Source: Fodinibacter sp963834965
GTDB taxonomy: Bacteria; Actinomycetota; Actinomycetes; Actinomycetales; Dermatophilaceae
Direction: 5' to 3'
DNA length: 64,000 nt
Assembly (NCBI GenBank): GCA_963834965.1
Contig: CAWIEI010000015.1
Location: 1 to 64,000 of the forward strand
The notes beneath the pieces were generated by a model, which saw only the letters and a list, made by a program, of their open reading frames with translations, made no database searches and was not told the DNA's origin. Shown here in pieces: positions 34,213 through 44,324 of the stretch. Position numbers and translations under genes: made by a program. Position 1 is the first letter of the stretch. The number at the start of each line of letters is the position of its first letter.

Positions 34213-37200
34213 TCAGACGGGGTCGATGACGTCGAACGGCAGGCGAAGGCTCGGTGAGGTGCTCGGTGTCCGGCGTAGCCGGCGCTGCCAGAGCACCGGG
34301 TGACCGTCCGCGGCGCGCGCGAGCACCCAGCGGCGTTCGAGGGCGAGGCCGGCGGCGGGAACGGTGGTGGGGTCGATGACGTGCACAGGGTCGTCGCCAT
34401 CCGGGAGGAAGCGGCTCGTTGGTGCGGGCGTGTCCGTGTACCCCGGCGTGGTTGCGGTCGCGGTCTCCAGCAGCCCCTGCCGGAACTGGCGCGGCCCGAC
34501 TCCCGTGGTGGGCGGGTAGGGGTGCCAGCCCGGCGGCGAGTCGCCGACCGGCCGGTAACGCACCCGCGGGGTGAAATTCGTCGGGCCGGCCGCGGTCGCA
34601 GCGGCGTCCGGCTCGGCCGCCGGCGCACCACCCTCGACGACCTCCTCGACCGCCCAGAGGAGGTTGGCATCCTCGTCGACCCCAAGGACCACCCGTTCGA
34701 GGAGGGGCCCCTCGAGGATCGGTGCGTCAGCGGGCCAGATCAGGAGGTCTCGCGGGCCCAGCCCCGACGTCGCGAACATCGCCCATCGTCTGCCGTCCGC
34801 CCAGTTCCCCTCCGGGAGGCGCCAGTGCTCGCCGAACGAGTCGATGACGGTCACCTGTCGCACGGTGAGGACATGGCCGGGGTCGGTGTGCAGCGGCACC
34901 TGGTACCAGTTGGTCGCGTGGCCGGCGAGCACGTCGAGGAGGAACAGCGAGCCGACGTGCGCAGAGTCGGGCAGGTGCGCGGTGACCGTCTCGTCGGGGT
35001 CCTCCAGCGTGAACCAGCCAGGCGCTGGCCCTCCCGGGTAGCGCATCCGTCCCGGCGGCGACTCCACCCGACTGCTGGGACCGGCGGACCGGAAGGGGCG
35101 ATCGGCGTCCACCGCCCACCAGTCCGTCGGGCCACCCGGGTGGCGGCTCGCCGTGAGGCTCGTGCGTCCGGAACCGACCGGCGTGTGGTGCAGGTAACTG
35201 GTCGTGTCGAATGGGTCGGGTCCGTCGGCAGCAGGATTCACGTCCGATACGGCCGCTTCCAGGACGGCGGCTCCCGGGAGGGTGACGGGGTCGGCAAAGC
35301 GCCGGTCCGCCGGTGCGGTGACCGGGGTCGAGCGCACCGACGCCCGGGCCAGCGCCGGGCTTGACGCGTTCTCGCCCTGGTGCTCCCCGAGCTGCCACTG
35401 CCGCGACAGCATCCACAGCGGATCAGCCACGCGCGCCCTCAGGCCCTCGTCGAGGTCGCCCTCGGGAGAAGCCTGTTCGAGCCGCACGTGCAACCGCGCG
35501 CTATTGCTCGGGAGGTCCCACGAGTCGTCGTCGAGCCGGATGCCGAACGACACGTCGGCCCTGAGGAACGCTGACGGCTGGAAGGCCCCGAGCCGTCCGA
35601 GGTCGCGCCCCCGCACCGCCCGCGCGCGCGCGAGCTGCCGGGTCTCGGCGAGGATCTCTCGCACGAGCGGCACGTCGAGTGGGGTGTCGTCGGTCGGGGG
35701 TACAGCCAGGACGACGGCCTGCGGCGGCCTTGCGCCGGGCGCGTTGAACCCGAAGGCCATCGTCGCCTGCACCGCCCGGTCGATGGTGCCGTCGGCTGCC
35801 CAGCGGCCTGGCAGCGTCTCCTGCCACTCGTCGAGGACGACAAGGGCGGATGACGCGGGGGCGGCCCCGTCGACGGCGAGGTAGATCTCGAGTTCCCGGG
35901 CCGCACCGGGCCAGACGGTGCCGTCGGGGCCGGGCACCGGGCGTCCGGTCCAGCCCGGTCCCCAGGCCTCGGCCTGAGTCTCGGCGAGGTGGTCGCCGAT
36001 GGCCTCGTCGGCCTCGGCCAGGCGCGGTCGGACCAGCCCGAAGGTGGCGCGCCACTCCGCAGCATCGACGACCGGGTGGGCGTCGGGGCTGCGAGCCGGC
36101 ACGAGGGCAACGGGCACCACCTGACGGTTGCCCCCGGGCAGGCCGACCGCTGCGACCCGTCGCAGGGCGGCGACGACCTCGCTGCCCCGCTCGTCCTCGA
36201 CGTCGCCTCCGGCGGGCGTGACGAGGCTCGCCGGGTCCGGGCAGCCCGCGAGGTTGTGGCGGAGCCGGGGCGCACTCTCCGCAAGGCTGCCGGTGACCCC
36301 CCACCGCAGGGCCCGCAGGCGCAGGGCGGGGTCGTCGACATCCGGGTCTGCATGGGCGAGGTCGTCGGCGAGCGCGGTGGCCGAGGCGTGCAGTCGTGCG
36401 TACCGGCTGCGCAGGGTGTCGAGGTCCGCCGGCACGCCGGGCTCCGGGGTGCAGCGCGCGAGCAGAATCGCGACCAGCCGCACCGCGGTCACCCCGGGCG
36501 GCATCGGACTGCTCGCCCCAGCGGCGGTGGCGGCGGCCGCAAGGGTGATGTCGTCGACGACCGCGAGGTCGCTCGGCCTCAGGCCGAGGTCGGCCAGGGT
36601 CAGGTGACCGGCATCGGTGGTCCAGCCGAACCGGTGGGTGTCGGCCGGGTCGCCGAGGCCGTCGAGCAGCTGGGCGGTGACCGGGTCCGCGACGACCGCG
36701 CGGTCGTCAGCCGGTTCGGGGGCGGGGTCGAGGCACAGGTGCACCCGGGTCGTCAGTGGCGTGCCCGGCACCGGGGTGCGCAGCGACCGGAAGTCGATCT
36801 GCTCGCCGAGCCCTGCGACGGCGTCGAGGGCGCGGGCCGTCGCTGCGGCACCACCCTGCACGGTGGCGTGCACTGCCTCTGCGAGGTGGACGTCGGCGAC
36901 CACGCCCGGCAGCGCAGCGAGTGCGTCCAGCTCGTCGCGGGCCGCAGCGCTGAACGCCGAGACGGGGATGCCAGTCGTGGCGGCCAGCTGGGTCGGGTCT
37001 CCAGGTGTCCACGACTCCACCGCCGCCAGCCCGTCGCACGTGCGCCGGGTCCGGTTGTCGGGGTCCCCGGGGAAGGCCTGCCGCAGCAGCAGCACGTGGG
37101 CCCACTGGGTGAAACAGGCCTCGACCCGGCGGCCCACGGCCTCGGCGGGGTGGGCGCCCTCGGAGACTGCCTCGACGAGCTCGACGGTGCGGCGGACCGC

Positions 37201-39276
37201 GTCGCTGTCGAGGGAGAGGTCCCATGCGTCGGCGGGCGCCTCCCCCGAGGCGGCGTGGTCGACGAAGCGGTCGCGCAGAATGGCGGCCGTCGTCGCTTGT
37301 GCGGCTGATGGTGCGAGCACGGCCCGGTCGGGCATGAAACCCGGTGTGCCCGTGAAGGGTTCGTCAACCCAGGCGTACAGTCCGAGCACCCGGGGCAGCG
37401 CGTCTGCCCGTGCGAGCCGCGCCGTGCTCACGGCCGCCGGCAGGGCGTCGAGGCGGTGGGTGGCGCAGTCGAGGGTGGCCCGCAGCACCCGCTCGAGCGT
37501 GCCGGGCGGCTCGATCGGGCGCAGCGCGAGCTCGCGCACCGCGTCGAGGAGCCGGTCGTAGGCCTCGTCGGCGGCGCCGTCGAGGTTCGGCCAGTCGTGG
37601 GCCACCCGCAGCGCCTGCGCGACCAGCCGCACGAGCAACCCCGGCCCCAGCTCGTGCACCTGGCTCATCACCGTCTCGACCCCGCCGTCACCGGCCCTGG
37701 GGGCGTCGCGGCGGCAGGTCCCCGCGAGCCACAGCAGGACAAGCCGGTGCCGCTGCCCGGGTGCCTTCGGGTCGACCTGCACTAGCCGGTCGAAGTCCGC
37801 GGCGTGGACCGACCCGTCGGCCACGAGCTGCTCGACCTGGCCCATCAGGCTCTCGAACCACCAGGGCGGGTCTTGCCCGTCGTCGGCCTCGATGAGCGGT
37901 ACCCGCACCTCGGCGGCCGCACCGAGCGCCACCTGCGGCGCGGTGAGCCGCTCGGGGTCGATGCCGACCTGGTCCAGCTCCTTACGCATGCGGGCCATCC
38001 ACGCCTGCCCGAAGAGCGACCCCGGCGGCCCGACCGGGATCGCCCACCGGTACGCGTAACCGGTCGACACCGGCGTCTGCCGCAGCACCCGCAGCACGCC
38101 GTCGGTGTCAGCGCCCACCACGCTGCCGACACCGCGCTCGCCACGGGCGGCGGCGTCATCGAGGAAGGCCTCGGCGCCGACGGCGGTCCACCACGCGGTC
38201 CCCTCGGACCACACCGGGTGGCGCCGTACCGTGGTGGCGGGGAGCACCCCGTAGGGCTGGTCGCCCACGACGAGGGAGGGGAACGGGCCCTCCGGCCGCA
38301 GGAACGCCTCCCACCACTGCCCGGACCGGATCCGGTCGCCGTCGCGGCCGGGGAGCACGCCCCAGAGGTCCTCGGCGGCGTGTCCCCACAGCGCCGGCCA
38401 GAGCGCTGCGACGAGCCCGGACTGCAGCGCGGCCGGGTCGAGGTCGGGCCCGGGCACGGGTAGCGGCACGCCGAGCGCCGCGGCGAGCGGGGCGGAGGAC
38501 ACCGGTGCGACCGCGGCTGCGCGTCGCCAGTCCTCGGCCTTGGGCCGCGCGAAGGACGCGTCAGGGGTGACGTTCGTGGGGGTACCAGCGGGCACGAGGA
38601 ACGCGTCTCCGGAGCGTGGGTGTGCCCCGAGCAGCCCGGCGGGGTCGGCGTCACCGACGCCGACCACGGTGAGCACGGCGATCGACGCCGGGTCGATGGG
38701 CCCGCCGTCCGGGTCGACCCGGGCGAGCGCCACGTTCGTCGCGAGCCCGGCGCGGCGCAGCTCGGACCAGCGCGGCCAGAACACCGGAGGCTTGCCCGGC
38801 TCGGGCGGCTGGTACGGCAGGTCACCCGTGGGCCTGAGCGTTGCGAGGAGCACCTCACGGTTCGGGTCGCGGCAGGTCGCCCAGACCTCGATGGCACGAG
38901 GCAGGCCACGCACGGTGCGCGGAGCCGCCCTGGTGCCGGGGGCGCGGAGCCGGTCTGGCGGGACGGAGACCTCGTGCGAGCCGTCCGGGGCCGCGGTGAC
39001 GAACGCGCGGACGAGCCACGCGGCCCGGCCCACGCCGATCTGATCGGCAAGACGGCCGAAGGCAGCTGCGCCGCCGTCGTCGAGCAGCGCGCCCCCGGCC
39101 GCGTCGAGCGCCTCGTGGAGCAACCCGAGCTCGGTGTCGCTGACGCTCGGGTCGTGCCGGTCGAACCAGATGTCGGCCGGAACGACGATGACGCGCAGGC
39201 GGGCGGTGCCACCGGGACCCTTGTTGTCGAACCGGGTCTCGATGCGGGCGGGCAGCAGCACCCCGACGGCCGTCAT
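34213..39276 (-). CDS. Giant 1687-aa cassette protein of unknown function
   Basis: No enzymatic motif was recognised. It opens VGVLLPARIETRFDN, then a segment RVIVVPADIWFDRHDPSVSD, and has GLYAWVDEP with FMPDRAVLAPSAAQATTAAI near residues 640-680 and LDEWQETLPGRWAADG near 1150. From about residue 1225 a second part follows with DPLWMLSRQWQLGEHQGENA near 1290. I recall such blocks from uncharacterised bacterial proteins where the two parts are separate genes, so this looks like a fusion. There is no signal peptide or membrane span. The ATG overlaps the 831-aa gene's stop by the four bases ATGA. Confidence 0.8.
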   Translation of the reverse strand: MTAVGVLLPARIETRFDNKGPGGTARLRVIVVPADIWFDRHDPSVSDTELGLLHEALDAAGGALLDDGGAAAFGRLADQIGVGRAAWLVRAFVTAAPDGSHEVSVPPDRLRAPGTRAAPRTVRGLPRAIEVWATCRDPNREVLLATLRPTGDLPYQPPEPGKPPVFWPRWSELRRAGLATNVALARVDPDGGPIDPASIAVLTVVGVGDADPAGLLGAHPRSGDAFLVPAGTPTNVTPDASFARPKAEDWRRAAAVAPVSSAPLAAALGVPLPVPGPDLDPAALQSGLVAALWPALWGHAAEDLWGVLPGRDGDRIRSGQWWEAFLRPEGPFPSLVVGDQPYGVLPATTVRRHPVWSEGTAWWTAVGAEAFLDDAAARGERGVGSVVGADTDGVLRVLRQTPVSTGYAYRWAIPVGPPGSLFGQAWMARMRKELDQVGIDPERLTAPQVALGAAAEVRVPLIEADDGQDPPWWFESLMGQVEQLVADGSVHAADFDRLVQVDPKAPGQRHRLVLLWLAGTCRRDAPRAGDGGVETVMSQVHELGPGLLVRLVAQALRVAHDWPNLDGAADEAYDRLLDAVRELALRPIEPPGTLERVLRATLDCATHRLDALPAAVSTARLARADALPRVLGLYAWVDEPFTGTPGFMPDRAVLAPSAAQATTAAILRDRFVDHAASGEAPADAWDLSLDSDAVRRTVELVEAVSEGAHPAEAVGRRVEACFTQWAHVLLLRQAFPGDPDNRTRRTCDGLAAVESWTPGDPTQLAATTGIPVSAFSAAARDELDALAALPGVVADVHLAEAVHATVQGGAAATARALDAVAGLGEQIDFRSLRTPVPGTPLTTRVHLCLDPAPEPADDRAVVADPVTAQLLDGLGDPADTHRFGWTTDAGHLTLADLGLRPSDLAVVDDITLAAAATAAGASSPMPPGVTAVRLVAILLARCTPEPGVPADLDTLRSRYARLHASATALADDLAHADPDVDDPALRLRALRWGVTGSLAESAPRLRHNLAGCPDPASLVTPAGGDVEDERGSEVVAALRRVAAVGLPGGNRQVVPVALVPARSPDAHPVVDAAEWRATFGLVRPRLAEADEAIGDHLAETQAEAWGPGWTGRPVPGPDGTVWPGAARELEIYLAVDGAAPASSALVVLDEWQETLPGRWAADGTIDRAVQATMAFGFNAPGARPPQAVVLAVPPTDDTPLDVPLVREILAETRQLARARAVRGRDLGRLGAFQPSAFLRADVSFGIRLDDDSWDLPSNSARLHVRLEQASPEGDLDEGLRARVADPLWMLSRQWQLGEHQGENASSPALARASVRSTPVTAPADRRFADPVTLPGAAVLEAAVSDVNPAADGPDPFDTTSYLHHTPVGSGRTSLTASRHPGGPTDWWAVDADRPFRSAGPSSRVESPPGRMRYPGGPAPGWFTLEDPDETVTAHLPDSAHVGSLFLLDVLAGHATNWYQVPLHTDPGHVLTVRQVTVIDSFGEHWRLPEGNWADGRRWAMFATSGLGPRDLLIWPADAPILEGPLLERVVLGVDEDANLLWAVEEVVEGGAPAAEPDAAATAAGPTNFTPRVRYRPVGDSPPGWHPYPPTTGVGPRQFRQGLLETATATTPGYTDTPAPTSRFLPDGDDPVHVIDPTTVPAAGLALERRWVLARAADGHPVLWQRRLRRTPSTSPSLRLPFDVIDPV

Positions 39277-41768
39277 CCGGCACCCACCATCGTCTCAGGC
39301 CCGGGCAGGAGCACCCGGATCGGGCGGAGGAGGAGGCTGGCAGCCAGGGCCCCTCCGTCGACGGGCGGAGGTCCTGGGTCCGGGTGCACCCCGAACCGGA
39401 TGCCGTCGGGCACCTCCTCGACGACGACCCACCGCTGCGCGGCGACCTGGGGGTCGGCTGCGAAGGCGAACATCGTCAGGTCGTGGGAGATGGCGGCGAC
39501 GAACTGGGGCCAGGTCCTCTTGCTGAGGTTTGGCTTGTGGGCGCCGGGGATGTCCTCCGCAAGGCTGACGAGGGTGCTCGGGTAGAGGCGGAACAGCTCG
39601 CTGCGGATGACCACGACGAGCTGCTCGGGGGTCACTCGGGGTCCGGAGTGGGCGCCGACCCGGCCGAGGGGGGTGCCATCGCCGGCGAGCCACTGCGCGA
39701 CCCCGGTGATGTCCTCGAGGGGGTCGGAGAGCGGGTCGAGCTCGTCTCCGTACCGCTCCCAGAACCGGCGCAGCGGGGTGCACCCGCCGCGCACCGGGTG
39801 TTGGCGCCACCGGAGCTCGGCGACGGCCTGCTGGTTCAGGCCGAGGAGGAAGGCTTCGGTGAACTCCGGGTTGGTGCGCAGCGTGGCGACCTCCCCCGCG
39901 GACAGGGAGTCGGCACCCGGCAGCAGCCAGTGCCGGGCCCGGTCGCGCAGGTAGCGCCACGCGGGAAGGTCGAGGGAAGGGCAGTCCTCGAGCGGGAGGA
40001 GCAGGCGCGCCGGGTCCAGGCCGGGTACCCGCGACGCGACGCGGCGCAGCGCGGGCGCGCCTGCGCCGGTCGGGTCGAGCCCCCCCGCCAGGCGGTCGGC
40101 GAGCCGGCCGAGATCGAGCGCGAGCGGGGGGGTGCGCTCGCCGCCGGGCTTGAGGTCGTCGAGGTCGACGCCCTCGAACCCGCCCTGTTCGCCCAGCTCC
40201 CGCAGCGCCTCCCGCCGGCCCTGCTCCTGGTGCTCCGCCTCGATGTCGTACGCGGCGGCATCGGCGTGAGCGGGGTCGAGGTCGGCGGGGTCTGCTGCGA
40301 ACGAGCCGACCGCCTCGCGCGGTCGCGCGGGCACTCGCTCGACCACGGTGGCCCGGTCCAGGACGGCCTCGGCCCTGCTGGCTCCGTCGACGGCATGCCG
40401 GGCGGCTGGTCCGCCGGTGCGCAGCACCCGCCGCCCGGTGGGCCCGAGGAGCTCGACGGGGTAGCCGGCCCGCTGCGGGTCGCCGGGGGCGGCGAGCATG
40501 GAGCGAACGGTTCGGCCAGTGGACCCGGCGACGTCATCCGCGGGGATCCGTCCGGCGGCCGGCCCGAGGAGGCGCAGCCGAGCCTCCGGACCGGCGGGTT
40601 CGACGCGACTCCGCCAGGCGCTCCGGGTGGCGGCCAGACCGAGGGCGAGCGAGGAGAGCACGGCCGACACAGCCGGCCCGGCACCCCAGGCGCGGTTCGC
40701 GGCGAGGACGACCTCCTCCTGGAGGTCGATACCGGCCCGGGTGCCGACCGCGGCGACGATCCGCAGGTGCAGGTCGACGTTGACCTGCTCCGGCCACGCC
40801 CACTGCGGCTCCGGCACCGCCTGGGCGGCGTCGACGCGGTTGCGGACCCGGCTGTCGCCGGCCCATGCAGAGCCCTGGGCCGGCGCCCCGACGACCTCCC
40901 GGTTCTTCTGGTGCGTGCGGGTGAGGATGTCGAACTGGTGCCCCTCGGGCTCCGGACCCGCCGGGGGGGCGATGCTCGTCAGCGCCCCCCCGACCCGGAT
41001 GACGGTCGGTTCGTCACCGGGCGGGCCGGCGGCGCCGCTGTGGACCTCCACCTCGACCGTGCCGACCGGGTCGTCGTCGGCAGGGGTGAGCTCGGTGGCG
41101 AGAGTCCTGAAGGTGCCCTTGCCGCCGGTGCGGTAGGTCCACCAGTCCAGGCACGCGACGACCACCGGCGATCCGGCACCGCCCGCCGGCCACGCCGGCG
41201 AGCCGTCCGGGCCCCAGGGGACGACCAGGGCGGCTGCGTACTCCGTGTCTGTATCGAAGAGGTCCTGCGGGCCCGGGAACTGCGTGCCGCACAGCACCCG
41301 GGCGACGCCGACGTCCGCGGAGCCACCCTGGACGTCGCGCTGCACGTGGGCCCACAGGTGCGCGTCCTCGAGGGGGTGCCGCGCCTGGACGTCCGGGGGG
41401 ACGCTGACCTTCCCGCCCGCGGGCCGGAGCGCGTCCGCGGGCGCGACGACGAGGAACAGCCACGGCTGGGTGGGGTGGCCGGCCGGTCCGCCCGGTGCGT
41501 AGCGCCACGGGAGGTCGGTTGTGCCGAGCTCGACGTAGGGCCGCTGCTCCTCCTCCGCCGCGGCGGTTCCCGGGTGGGGAACCCGTCGCCGGATCGCGCC
41601 GCGGCGCAGGCTAACGACGTCGGCCGGGCCCGCCGTGGCGTGCTTCAGGACGACGTCGACGCCGTCGAGGGTGAGCCCGTGGGTGTCGACGGCGCGGCCG
41701 TGGGCCGATCCCTCGGGCGGGCCGCCTCGGCGAGTGCCGGCTGTGAACCAGAGGTCGTTGACGGCCAT
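39273..41768 (-). CDS. 831-aa cassette protein of unknown function
   Basis: The start is MAVNDLWFTAGTRRGG; an early block DLPWRYAPGGPAGHPTQPWL is followed by a Trp-rich PLEDAHLWAHVQ. The middle is Ala/Arg-rich with a charged helical stretch (residues ~510-560). The C-terminal third has RHWLLPGADSLSAGEVATLR, EAFLLGLNQQAVAELRWRQ, PLRRFWERYGDELDP and QLVVVIRSELFRLYPSTLV. Similar blocks occur in uncharacterised proteins that accompany large partners like the 1687-aa one; I know of no function. ATG overlaps the upstream stop (TGATG), so translation is coupled within a three-gene run. Confidence 0.8.
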   Translation of the reverse strand: MAVNDLWFTAGTRRGGPPEGSAHGRAVDTHGLTLDGVDVVLKHATAGPADVVSLRRGAIRRRVPHPGTAAAEEEQRPYVELGTTDLPWRYAPGGPAGHPTQPWLFLVVAPADALRPAGGKVSVPPDVQARHPLEDAHLWAHVQRDVQGGSADVGVARVLCGTQFPGPQDLFDTDTEYAAALVVPWGPDGSPAWPAGGAGSPVVVACLDWWTYRTGGKGTFRTLATELTPADDDPVGTVEVEVHSGAAGPPGDEPTVIRVGGALTSIAPPAGPEPEGHQFDILTRTHQKNREVVGAPAQGSAWAGDSRVRNRVDAAQAVPEPQWAWPEQVNVDLHLRIVAAVGTRAGIDLQEEVVLAANRAWGAGPAVSAVLSSLALGLAATRSAWRSRVEPAGPEARLRLLGPAAGRIPADDVAGSTGRTVRSMLAAPGDPQRAGYPVELLGPTGRRVLRTGGPAARHAVDGASRAEAVLDRATVVERVPARPREAVGSFAADPADLDPAHADAAAYDIEAEHQEQGRREALRELGEQGGFEGVDLDDLKPGGERTPPLALDLGRLADRLAGGLDPTGAGAPALRRVASRVPGLDPARLLLPLEDCPSLDLPAWRYLRDRARHWLLPGADSLSAGEVATLRTNPEFTEAFLLGLNQQAVAELRWRQHPVRGGCTPLRRFWERYGDELDPLSDPLEDITGVAQWLAGDGTPLGRVGAHSGPRVTPEQLVVVIRSELFRLYPSTLVSLAEDIPGAHKPNLSKRTWPQFVAAISHDLTMFAFAADPQVAAQRWVVVEEVPDGIRFGVHPDPGPPPVDGGALAASLLLRPIRVLLPGPETMVGAG

Positions 41769-44053
41769 CAGGGCCTCCAGAGATCGGCGACGCGCAGCGC
41801 CGTCTCGTGCAACGGGAGGGCGACCCCGCCCTGGGCGGAGGCCCCGAGCACGGCAGCGGTGCGGGTGGGCGCGGCGATGGGGGCGCCGGCGGCGGCAGGG
41901 ACAAGGACGCCCCAGGCCTCCGGCTCGAGGGTGAGGCCAGGGCCGCGGTAGCGGGCGGTCGGCGGGTCGTGGCGCGCGCCGAGGAGGAGATGGAGGCGTG
42001 CCGAGACGGCGTGGAACTCGCCGTCATGGCCCGTGTCGTCCTCGTTCTTGTAGAACTCCTGGTAGGAAAGCGTCGCCTTGTGCTCACCCGAGAGGTGGGC
42101 GGGCTCGGCGGTCACCCGCACGCCCGACGGCATCCGCTCGTACGCGGGCAGCGTCAGGAGGGTGTCACGGTCTGCGTCGCACAGGGCAGCGGGCGCGAAC
42201 TGCTCGGTCGGCCCGGTGCTCACCCCGGCTGTCAGGTTGCTGAGCGAGACGGTGTGCGGGTTGGCGAGGCGGCGCCCGCGGACCCGGGAGATCGGGGTGT
42301 CGAACGGCACGACGGACTGGCTCCAGGTCACCTCCCCGAGTGGGCGGAGCACGGCGAGGTCTTCGTCGTGCTCGTCGCGCGGTGGGGGCTGGACGTCGAC
42401 CAGCGGGTCGTCGGCGGCGCCCGCGGTCACCGCACCCGGGGGGACGTGCAGGGTGTCTTTGCGGTGCTCGGGTGCCCGCTCGTGGCCGACCACCGCCAGG
42501 CCTGCGAGGTCCTCCAGCGGCGGGTCGGCCGGTGGTGCCGAGCCGATGCCGAGGCGGTAGGAGTCGCTCCAGCCGGCGCTCACGAAGAGGAGCTCGACCT
42601 CGACCCGGCCGGAGATCACGACCGGCCCCGGGCCGTCGATGACGCCGTGGAAGTCGACTCCCCCGAAATGCGTGCCCAGGGCGCCGACGTCGACCCCGCC
42701 GACGAGCTCGGCATGCACGTGGAACGGGTCGTACTGGCCTATCGCGTCGAACTGGAGGAAGCCGTGGACCTCGACACCGGCCTGGAAGCCGAGCTCGATA
42801 CGGGCGCCGGCCTGGAAGGTGCCGTCGGTGATGGCGAAATAGCCTTCAAATCGCAAGGAGATCGGCAGGGGAAGGTCGGAGCCCATGCTGATCCGCCGCT
42901 GCGGCGGCAGGCCCGGCACGTCGGCGCGGTACCCGGGGTAGAAGCCACCGACGGTGAACAGCGACGCCGTGGGGTCGGCGCTGTGGACCCTGAGCGCGGC
43001 GGTGCCGTCGACGCGCATGAGCCCGAACATCCGCCCGGAGACGACGGCCAGGTCGACGGCGACGACCCCCGCGGCCGGGTCGACCTCTCCCAGGAGGTCG
43101 AGCTCGAGGTCGAGGACGACCGGAACCGCGACAGCGGCCCGCCCGAGGAGCACGAAGCGGGCGCGGGGCAGCTCGAGGAGGGCCACCACGGAGAGCCGCA
43201 GCATCGAGTAGCTGGCGACCCGAAGCCAGTTGAGCTCGGCCGACGGTCCGGCGACGACCGAACCGGCACGAACCTTGAAGACCTCGGTCATCAGCCGCAT
43301 CCGGGCCGCCCGCTCCGTCGCGTCTCCTGGGGAGGCGGGGAAGAACAGGGCGACGGCGTGACCACTCGACAGCTCGGCGCGAAGAGAGTCGGGGTCGAGG
43401 CCACGGTTGACCCCGACAACGCCGCCGAGCGCGCTGATCTCGAACCCGAAGCCCAGCTGGATCCCGGGGGTGAAGCTCGCGCCGAGGATCGATGCGAACG
43501 CGGTGTCGCCATCACGGTCGGTCAACTCTGCAAGTGCCCCGGCCGACACGACGCCGATTGAGGCGCCCAGCGTGCCGACCCACCCGTCGCTGACCTTCTC
43601 GACGCCACCGTCCACGGTGACCGGCCCGGCGGGCACCGTCGCGGCGAGCCCCGACGGTGCGAGGAGCGCGGCGACCAGCGGATGGTCGCCCAGCGGCACG
43701 AGGAGCGCGGGTAGGTCGACATCGAGGGAGAGCGGGCCGAGGTGGAGGTCGGCATCCGCACCACTGAGGAGCGCGCGGTCGCCGGCCAGCGCGCGGGCCA
43801 CGATGCCGGAGAGGACCGTGGCGTCGCCGGGGACACTCGGCAAGCCCCACGCCGTGGCGAAGATGCGGACCCGGTCGCCGCCCAGCGCGGACACCGCAGC
43901 CGCCCAGTCGTCACGCGCACCGTGGGACGGGCTGTTGGTGAGTATGCCCGCGGTGTTCCTGATCTGCTCGGCCACCGCGTCGGTGGCCGGGTGGCCCAGC
44001 GCGCCCGCGGCCCGGAGGAGCTCCTCCGCGAACGTCGCGAGATCCCCACTCAC
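41768..44053 (-). CDS. 761-aa cassette protein, repetitive beta-rich (DUF6603-like)
   Basis: A 761-residue protein. After a helical start, residues ~80-520 are regular strand-rich segments such as VPVVLDLELDLLGEVDPAAG, LPLPISLRFEGYFAITDG and FQAGARIELGFQAGVEVHGF, each an alternating hydrophobic pattern. This resembles the DUF6603 type of large beta proteins, stated from memory and not searched. The C-terminal ~200 residues are a separate part with FYKNEDDTGHDGEFHAVSAR. GTG at 44053 has GGAAGG about nine bases upstream; an earlier GTG (44092) lacks this. Function unknown; first of the coupled trio. Confidence 0.75.
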   Translation of the reverse strand: MSGDLATFAEELLRAAGALGHPATDAVAEQIRNTAGILTNSPSHGARDDWAAAVSALGGDRVRIFATAWGLPSVPGDATVLSGIVARALAGDRALLSGADADLHLGPLSLDVDLPALLVPLGDHPLVAALLAPSGLAATVPAGPVTVDGGVEKVSDGWVGTLGASIGVVSAGALAELTDRDGDTAFASILGASFTPGIQLGFGFEISALGGVVGVNRGLDPDSLRAELSSGHAVALFFPASPGDATERAARMRLMTEVFKVRAGSVVAGPSAELNWLRVASYSMLRLSVVALLELPRARFVLLGRAAVAVPVVLDLELDLLGEVDPAAGVVAVDLAVVSGRMFGLMRVDGTAALRVHSADPTASLFTVGGFYPGYRADVPGLPPQRRISMGSDLPLPISLRFEGYFAITDGTFQAGARIELGFQAGVEVHGFLQFDAIGQYDPFHVHAELVGGVDVGALGTHFGGVDFHGVIDGPGPVVISGRVEVELLFVSAGWSDSYRLGIGSAPPADPPLEDLAGLAVVGHERAPEHRKDTLHVPPGAVTAGAADDPLVDVQPPPRDEHDEDLAVLRPLGEVTWSQSVVPFDTPISRVRGRRLANPHTVSLSNLTAGVSTGPTEQFAPAALCDADRDTLLTLPAYERMPSGVRVTAEPAHLSGEHKATLSYQEFYKNEDDTGHDGEFHAVSARLHLLLGARHDPPTARYRGPGLTLEPEAWGVLVPAAAGAPIAAPTRTAAVLGASAQGGVALPLHETALRVADLWRP

Positions 44054-44295
44054 CGCAACACCCTTCCCACGTGGGGTGGAGGGGTGGGTCACCCCGGCGC
44101 CCGCGCGTCCTTCTCAGTTTGGCCTCATCCCGGCGACATGGGAAGAGAACTTCCTCCTTGCTGCCGCCTGGCGGCACCTGGAATCGGCTGCGTCCTTGCC
44201 TCTCCCCCATGCCGGCCGGCTCGTCGGAGTAGTCACAGGCCGACGGCCGCGCTCACCGTGGCAGGCGACTGCTCGTGCCGGGGCCCTGCTGGTCT

Positions 44296-44310
44296 CGCCT
44301 ACTGTGGGCG
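44296..44310. promoter_or_regulatory. Single palindrome upstream of the 761-aa gene
   Basis: CGCCTACTGTGGGCG matches the paired elements at 34015-34052 and 45089-45126 with one arm mismatch plus the variable centre. It lies between the small first gene and the 761-aa gene. No second copy is found at 23 bases on either side, so it may be a weaker or decayed site. Confidence 0.45.
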
Positions 44311-44324
44311 GGGATGGGATCCAG

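Noticed and set aside
39384..41951. 855-codon plus-strand frame opposite the 831-aa cassette gene
   Set aside because: The minus strand has coupled start/stop overlaps, recognisable blocks (LPWRYAPGG, LLGLNQQAVAEL) and continuity with its neighbours; the plus frame has only antisense-type composition.
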